DNA of 9,271 nucleotides, from contig CAYUZN010000075.1 of the NCBI GenBank assembly GCA_964449295.1, positions 1 through 9,271 on the forward strand. Reading direction: 5' to 3'. This document shows positions 6,762-9,271 of the stretch, one piece after another. The position numbers and the translations under genes were made by a program. A model generated the notes under the pieces. That model was not told the origin of the DNA. It worked only from the letters and a program-made list of their open reading frames with translations, and searched no databases. Origin of the DNA: CANJJB01 sp964449295 (GTDB taxonomy: Bacteria; Chlamydiota; Chlamydiia; Chlamydiales; Rhabdochlamydiaceae). Numbering within the stretch: position 1 is the stretch's first letter; each line of letters starts with the position of its first letter.

Positions 6762-7964
6762 ATGGATAAAATAACAAAAAAGTTTGATTCAGCAACCCCT
6801 TTATTATGGCCTCCAAAAGATGAGAAATGTCGCATAATAAAAATATTTATTGTCATATTTAAACGGGCTGTTGCTTTTACAAAATCTTTTGAATGGAAGA
6901 ACAACACTTATTGGACAAACCAAATACACGCTCTTAAACCCGAAGACATCAGCAATCTCTCGGTTATGAAGGTTATTCGCTCTTTAAAAACCACAGGGGT
7001 TTTCAATTTCACTCCTAACGAAGACCAAAAAACATGGTTTATTCAAGCTTTGACTGCTCGCACTTTCACAACGCTTAAAACTTGTATTCCATTGTTTGCC
7101 AACACCAGACTATTTGTTGAAGAACCAGAAAATCCCTTAGAAACTTCAAGCATAAAAAAATATCGCTTCCCATCACAAAAAGAGCTCACATTTGGGTTAC
7201 ACACAACTACATTAAGTAACATTATCTGCACGAATGAGCTTGAATTTGATACAGAAAAAGTTCAAAACTTGGTTGAAGAATTGATAGAGTCAAAACCAGA
7301 CTTATCCCAAGTAGATCATACGCGTCATTGTAGCTTGCGTTGCCCAGATATTCAAAATAACCCTTTAAAAAGCCTCATTGCTTTAGACAATGGCCATCCA
7401 TTTTATGATAACCTTATAAAAAAAATGTTAGCCTATATCAAAACTCTACCAACAGATAAAGCCCAAGAAATTTTGGATCATAAAGATAATTTTCCATTAG
7501 GCTCAATGCCTGCTGCTTGTTTTTTAATTCGTCAAGGAAGAGATCATCTGGCTATAGAAGCCTACAAAGCTGGCGCAACTATCAACCTTCTACCTTCTGA
7601 TAATTACAAAACAGATCTTGAACTAGCCTGTGCCTCTTTTGGAACATTTTTAGAATCTAGAAAAGAAGAGGGAAGCAAGTGCGTAGATTACATGTTAGAC
7701 CAACTCTTAAAAACAAAGACTAGATTGACAGAGAAGATAAAAAATGATTGCCTTGCGGCTTTGAAAAAAGGTTCTTACCTGCAGAATTTAAATTATTGCA
7801 CTTTCGTTGATGATTCATTTAGCGATATGTATCGCCTCTCTGATACAGGTCAAGAATTATCAGATAAACAACAACTGTCTATGAAATTTGCTTATACAAA
7901 AACTAACCAGAGCCATTTTGAGTCTCTTATAAAATGCCTTGAGACATATCCGTATATCTTATAG
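6762..7964 (+). CDS. Unknown protein with degenerate ankyrin-like repeats, at the usual dsbD position
   Basis: A 400-residue protein that I do not recognise. The start at 6762 is fixed by AGGGG (6752-6756) five bases upstream; upstream Met codons at 6708 and 6717 lie in promoter sequence. It has no clear signal peptide; one modestly hydrophobic stretch (25-37, IIKIFIVIF) is flanked by lysines and is a weak membrane candidate. Residues about 199-228 (PLKSLIALDNGHPF, then LIKKMLAYI), 245-276 (GSMPAACFLIRQGRD, then AYKAGATIN) and 282-316 (LELACASFG, then CVDYMLDQLL) resemble the ankyrin pattern TPLhxAxxxGxxxxVxxLLxxGAxxN, but are divergent. G+C looks lower than in neighbours: my hand counts give 18/60 for 7441-7500 and 20/60 for 7261-7320, against 27/60 in sdhA (4141-4200) and 31/60 in exbB (8521-8580). 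This suggests relaxed selection or acquisition. A host-interaction role, as for many ankyrin proteins of intracellular bacteria, is only a guess. Confidence 0.8.
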   Translation: MDKITKKFDSATPLLWPPKDEKCRIIKIFIVIFKRAVAFTKSFEWKNNTYWTNQIHALKPEDISNLSVMKVIRSLKTTGVFNFTPNEDQKTWFIQALTARTFTTLKTCIPLFANTRLFVEEPENPLETSSIKKYRFPSQKELTFGLHTTTLSNIICTNELEFDTEKVQNLVEELIESKPDLSQVDHTRHCSLRCPDIQNNPLKSLIALDNGHPFYDNLIKKMLAYIKTLPTDKAQEILDHKDNFPLGSMPAACFLIRQGRDHLAIEAYKAGATINLLPSDNYKTDLELACASFGTFLESRKEEGSKCVDYMLDQLLKTKTRLTEKIKNDCLAALKKGSYLQNLNYCTFVDDSFSDMYRLSDTGQELSDKQQLSMKFAYTKTNQSHFESLIKCLETYPYIL

Positions 7965-7990
7965 AGATGATCGCTCTTTCTGCATTTCTC

Positions 7991-8019
7991 TTGAACCGCT
8001 CTTTATCTTTTTGTATCAT
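7991..8019 (+). promoter_or_regulatory. Sigma-70-like promoter before exbB
   Basis: TTGAAC (7991-7996), a 17-base spacer and TATCAT (8014-8019, five of six to consensus) lie in the 80-base gap before exbB and predict a start near 8026, about 19 bases ahead of the ATG. An 8-base direct repeat, CGCTCTTT (7972-7979 and 7997-8004), flanks the -35 hexamer with a 25-base period; its meaning is unknown. I see no terminator after the 400-residue gene, so exbB may also receive read-through. Confidence 0.45.
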
Positions 8020-8044
8020 GTGATTTCCACATTAAAAGGGCACT

Positions 8045-8782
8045 ATGATATTCCCACTAGCAAGTTTGACAGCTTTTTTCTCCGCTTATGGCCAATCAGA
8101 TCTCTTTGGCAAACTCATCATCTTAAGTCTCATCGCATTGTCTGTTGTCTGCTGGGTTGTGCTTATTTACAAAATTTGGGTGTTGCAAAAAGTCAAAAAA
8201 CTCTCGCAAGATTTTAGTCAAAGGCTCACTCAATCTATTTTAGATACAGACTTCAATCAGTTTCCTAGACCCTCTCAACCTCACATTCCACATCCTTTTT
8301 TGGCTATCTCTCAATCTGTCAGAGATAAGACAATGGAAGTTTTGAGCAAAAACCATTACTTCCTATCTCAAGGAGGAAAAGAAGAGGCGCCTGTTTATTT
8401 AACAGCTTCCGATCTTGAGCTTTTGGAATACCATGCAGCTGCTACAATTGCATCTGAACATAAAAACCTTGAAAGTCATATCTTCATATTATCGACAATT
8501 GCAGCGCTCGCTCCTTTTATGGGTCTTCTGGGAACTGTGTGGGGAATTTTGGAGAGCTTTTCTGGCTTTAGCTCAGGTGGCGCTATTAGTTCTAACACCG
8601 CTATCCTAGGAGGACTATCAACTGCTCTTGCGACAACAGTTCTTGGTCTTGTGATTGCCATACCAGCACTTGTCTCTTACAATTATTTAAAAAATACGGT
8701 TAAGAGTTACACATCTGATATGGATGGGTTTTTATCTAGTTTAATTTCAAAAATTGATATCCAGTATCGTAAGGTCGATTAG
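8045..8782 (+). CDS. exbB: ExbB/TolQ-family proton-channel subunit
   Basis: A 245-residue inner-membrane protein of the MotA/TolQ/ExbB family, which with ExbD/TolR forms a proton-driven motor powering a TonB- or TolA-like protein. Three membrane helices are visible: about 22-44, 146-170 and 190-213. Family signatures are APFMGLLGTVWGI (156-168) and GGLSTALATTVLGLVIAIPA (189-208), with T164 and T198 at positions matching the conserved channel threonines. The large cytoplasmic loop (about 45-145) is of usual size. AAAGGG (8035-8040) precedes the ATG by only four bases, slightly tight. It is followed after two bases by exbD and then a CT598-like gene; in Chlamydia tolB and pal come next, so this is probably functionally a Tol-Pal motor (TolQ) despite the conventional exbB name. 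Confidence 0.93.
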   Translation: MIFPLASLTAFFSAYGQSDLFGKLIILSLIALSVVCWVVLIYKIWVLQKVKKLSQDFSQRLTQSILDTDFNQFPRPSQPHIPHPFLAISQSVRDKTMEVLSKNHYFLSQGGKEEAPVYLTASDLELLEYHAAATIASEHKNLESHIFILSTIAALAPFMGLLGTVWGILESFSGFSSGGAISSNTAILGGLSTALATTVLGLVIAIPALVSYNYLKNTVKSYTSDMDGFLSSLISKIDIQYRKVD

Positions 8783-8784
8783 AC

Positions 8785-9207
8785 ATGCGCAAACGCAGCT
8801 TGCAAAGAGAGCTCGAGATAGAAGAAGCCAGCATCAATCTGACTCCCTTGATTGATATCGTCATGGTTGTGCTCATTATTTTTATCATCATTGCTCCCAT
8901 GTTAGAGCTCGATAGAGTCAGCCTTGCCGATGCGCCTTCAGGTCCTGAAAAAGTTATGACTCTTAATCCAGAAAAAGCAGAAATTGCAATCCATGTTCAT
9001 GCTAATAATACGATTTGGCTCAATGGGAAAAAAGTAGAGATCGCAGAATTGCTCTCTTTGCTCAAAGAGATGCACAAAAAACAGCCTGAGCGTATTCCCC
9101 AAATTTTTCACGACAAAAATGCTTTTTTTGGAACTTATCAAAGCGTTAAAAATGCTGTTGAGACATCGGGGTTTGCGCAAATGGATGTCATTTTAAAACC
9201 ATGTTAA
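8785..9207 (+). CDS. exbD: ExbD/TolR-family motor subunit
   Basis: A 140-residue biopolymer-transport protein of normal length. A short cytoplasmic, charged N-terminus leads to a single membrane helix at about 22-40. D24 in NLTPLIDIVMVVL matches the proton-carrying aspartate (D25 in E. coli ExbD, D23 in TolR). The periplasmic domain (about 41-140) has the expected pattern: an IAIHV strand, a WLNGKKV hairpin, and a final helix with VILKPC at the end. It is two bases downstream of exbB (TAG AC ATG), so certainly co-transcribed with it. AAGG about ten bases upstream is a modest ribosome site. Its last seven bases overlap the next gene. TolR is the equally valid alternative name if tolB-pal follow beyond the window. 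Confidence 0.94.
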   Translation: MRKRSLQRELEIEEASINLTPLIDIVMVVLIIFIIIAPMLELDRVSLADAPSGPEKVMTLNPEKAEIAIHVHANNTIWLNGKKVEIAELLSLLKEMHKKQPERIPQIFHDKNAFFGTYQSVKNAVETSGFAQMDVILKPC

Positions 9208-9271
9208 AAAAAATTACTCTCTATGTGACTTGTTTCCATGTGTTAGGAGTGTTGTTTCTACTTTTTTTGCC
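9201..9271 (+). CDS. Start of a TonB/TolA-like gene (CT598 position), cut by the window edge
   Basis: An ATG at 9201 overlaps the end of exbD by seven bases and opens a frame to the window edge: 23 complete codons beginning MLKKITLYVT and continuing into a hydrophobic helix (HVLGVLFLLFL). This is the form expected of the single N-terminal anchor of a TonB/TolA-type protein: short basic start, then one membrane segment. In Chlamydia the gene after exbD is CT598, a proposed TolA/TonB-like protein, followed by tolB. Only the anchor is visible, so the family assignment rests on position. Confidence 0.7.
   Translation, partial: MLKKITLYVTCFHVLGVLFLLFL

Noticed and set aside
7939..8217. Plus-strand open frame of 92 codons spanning the gap before exbB
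   Set aside because: It overlaps the end of the 400-residue gene, the exbB promoter and the exbB N-terminus in another frame, and is rich in His, Arg and Leu in a way typical of shadow frames.
1..9271. Search for tRNA, rRNA, CRISPR array, transposase, phage genes or long direct repeats
   Set aside because: No such structure was seen; nearly all bases are within protein-coding genes and no gap exceeds 165 bases.

Overview
The window looks like a chromosomal segment of a member of the Chlamydiae, probably from a family outside the Chlamydiaceae (a Parachlamydia-, Simkania-, Waddlia- or Rhabdochlamydia-like symbiont). From memory, Chlamydia trachomatis has the order sdhB-sdhA-sdhC (CT591-593), tatD-like (CT594), dsbD (CT595), exbB-exbD (CT596-597), CT598, tolB, pal. 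This window follows that order with two differences. An unrecognised 400-residue protein sits where dsbD would be. A small operon headed by an OmpR/PhoB-type response regulator follows sdhB. The DNA is AT-rich, and the unknown gene is poorer still in G+C.

Layout on the minus strand, read from right to left: tatD (starting at 6668), sdhC, sdhA and sdhB form one operon. The sdhC/sdhA and sdhA/sdhB junctions are both four-base ATGA overlaps. They encode the three subunits of a Bacillus-type (di-heme, single cytochrome subunit) succinate:quinone oxidoreductase. After a 71-base gap with a weak terminator-like hairpin comes a second co-directional cluster: the response regulator, a small exported protein of 121 residues carrying a tandem 31-residue repeat, and a two-helix membrane protein with a TPR-like tail. 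These are spaced by 1 and 7 bases.

Layout on the plus strand: from a 93-base AT-rich divergent promoter region at 6669-6761, the unknown 400-residue gene is read to the right. Then, behind its own promoter-like sequence, come exbB, exbD and the first 23 codons of a third gene at the position of CT598 (TonB/TolA-like). These last three are the inner-membrane motor part of a Tol/Ton-type envelope energy-transduction system. At the far left, bases 2-76 may be the end of a plus-strand gene converging on the TPR protein.

Most of the window is conserved housekeeping. The parts worth a second look are the AT-rich, degenerate ankyrin-like protein at the dsbD position, the response-regulator/exported-repeat/TPR-membrane operon, the long insertion in SdhC, and the symmetric divergent promoter.
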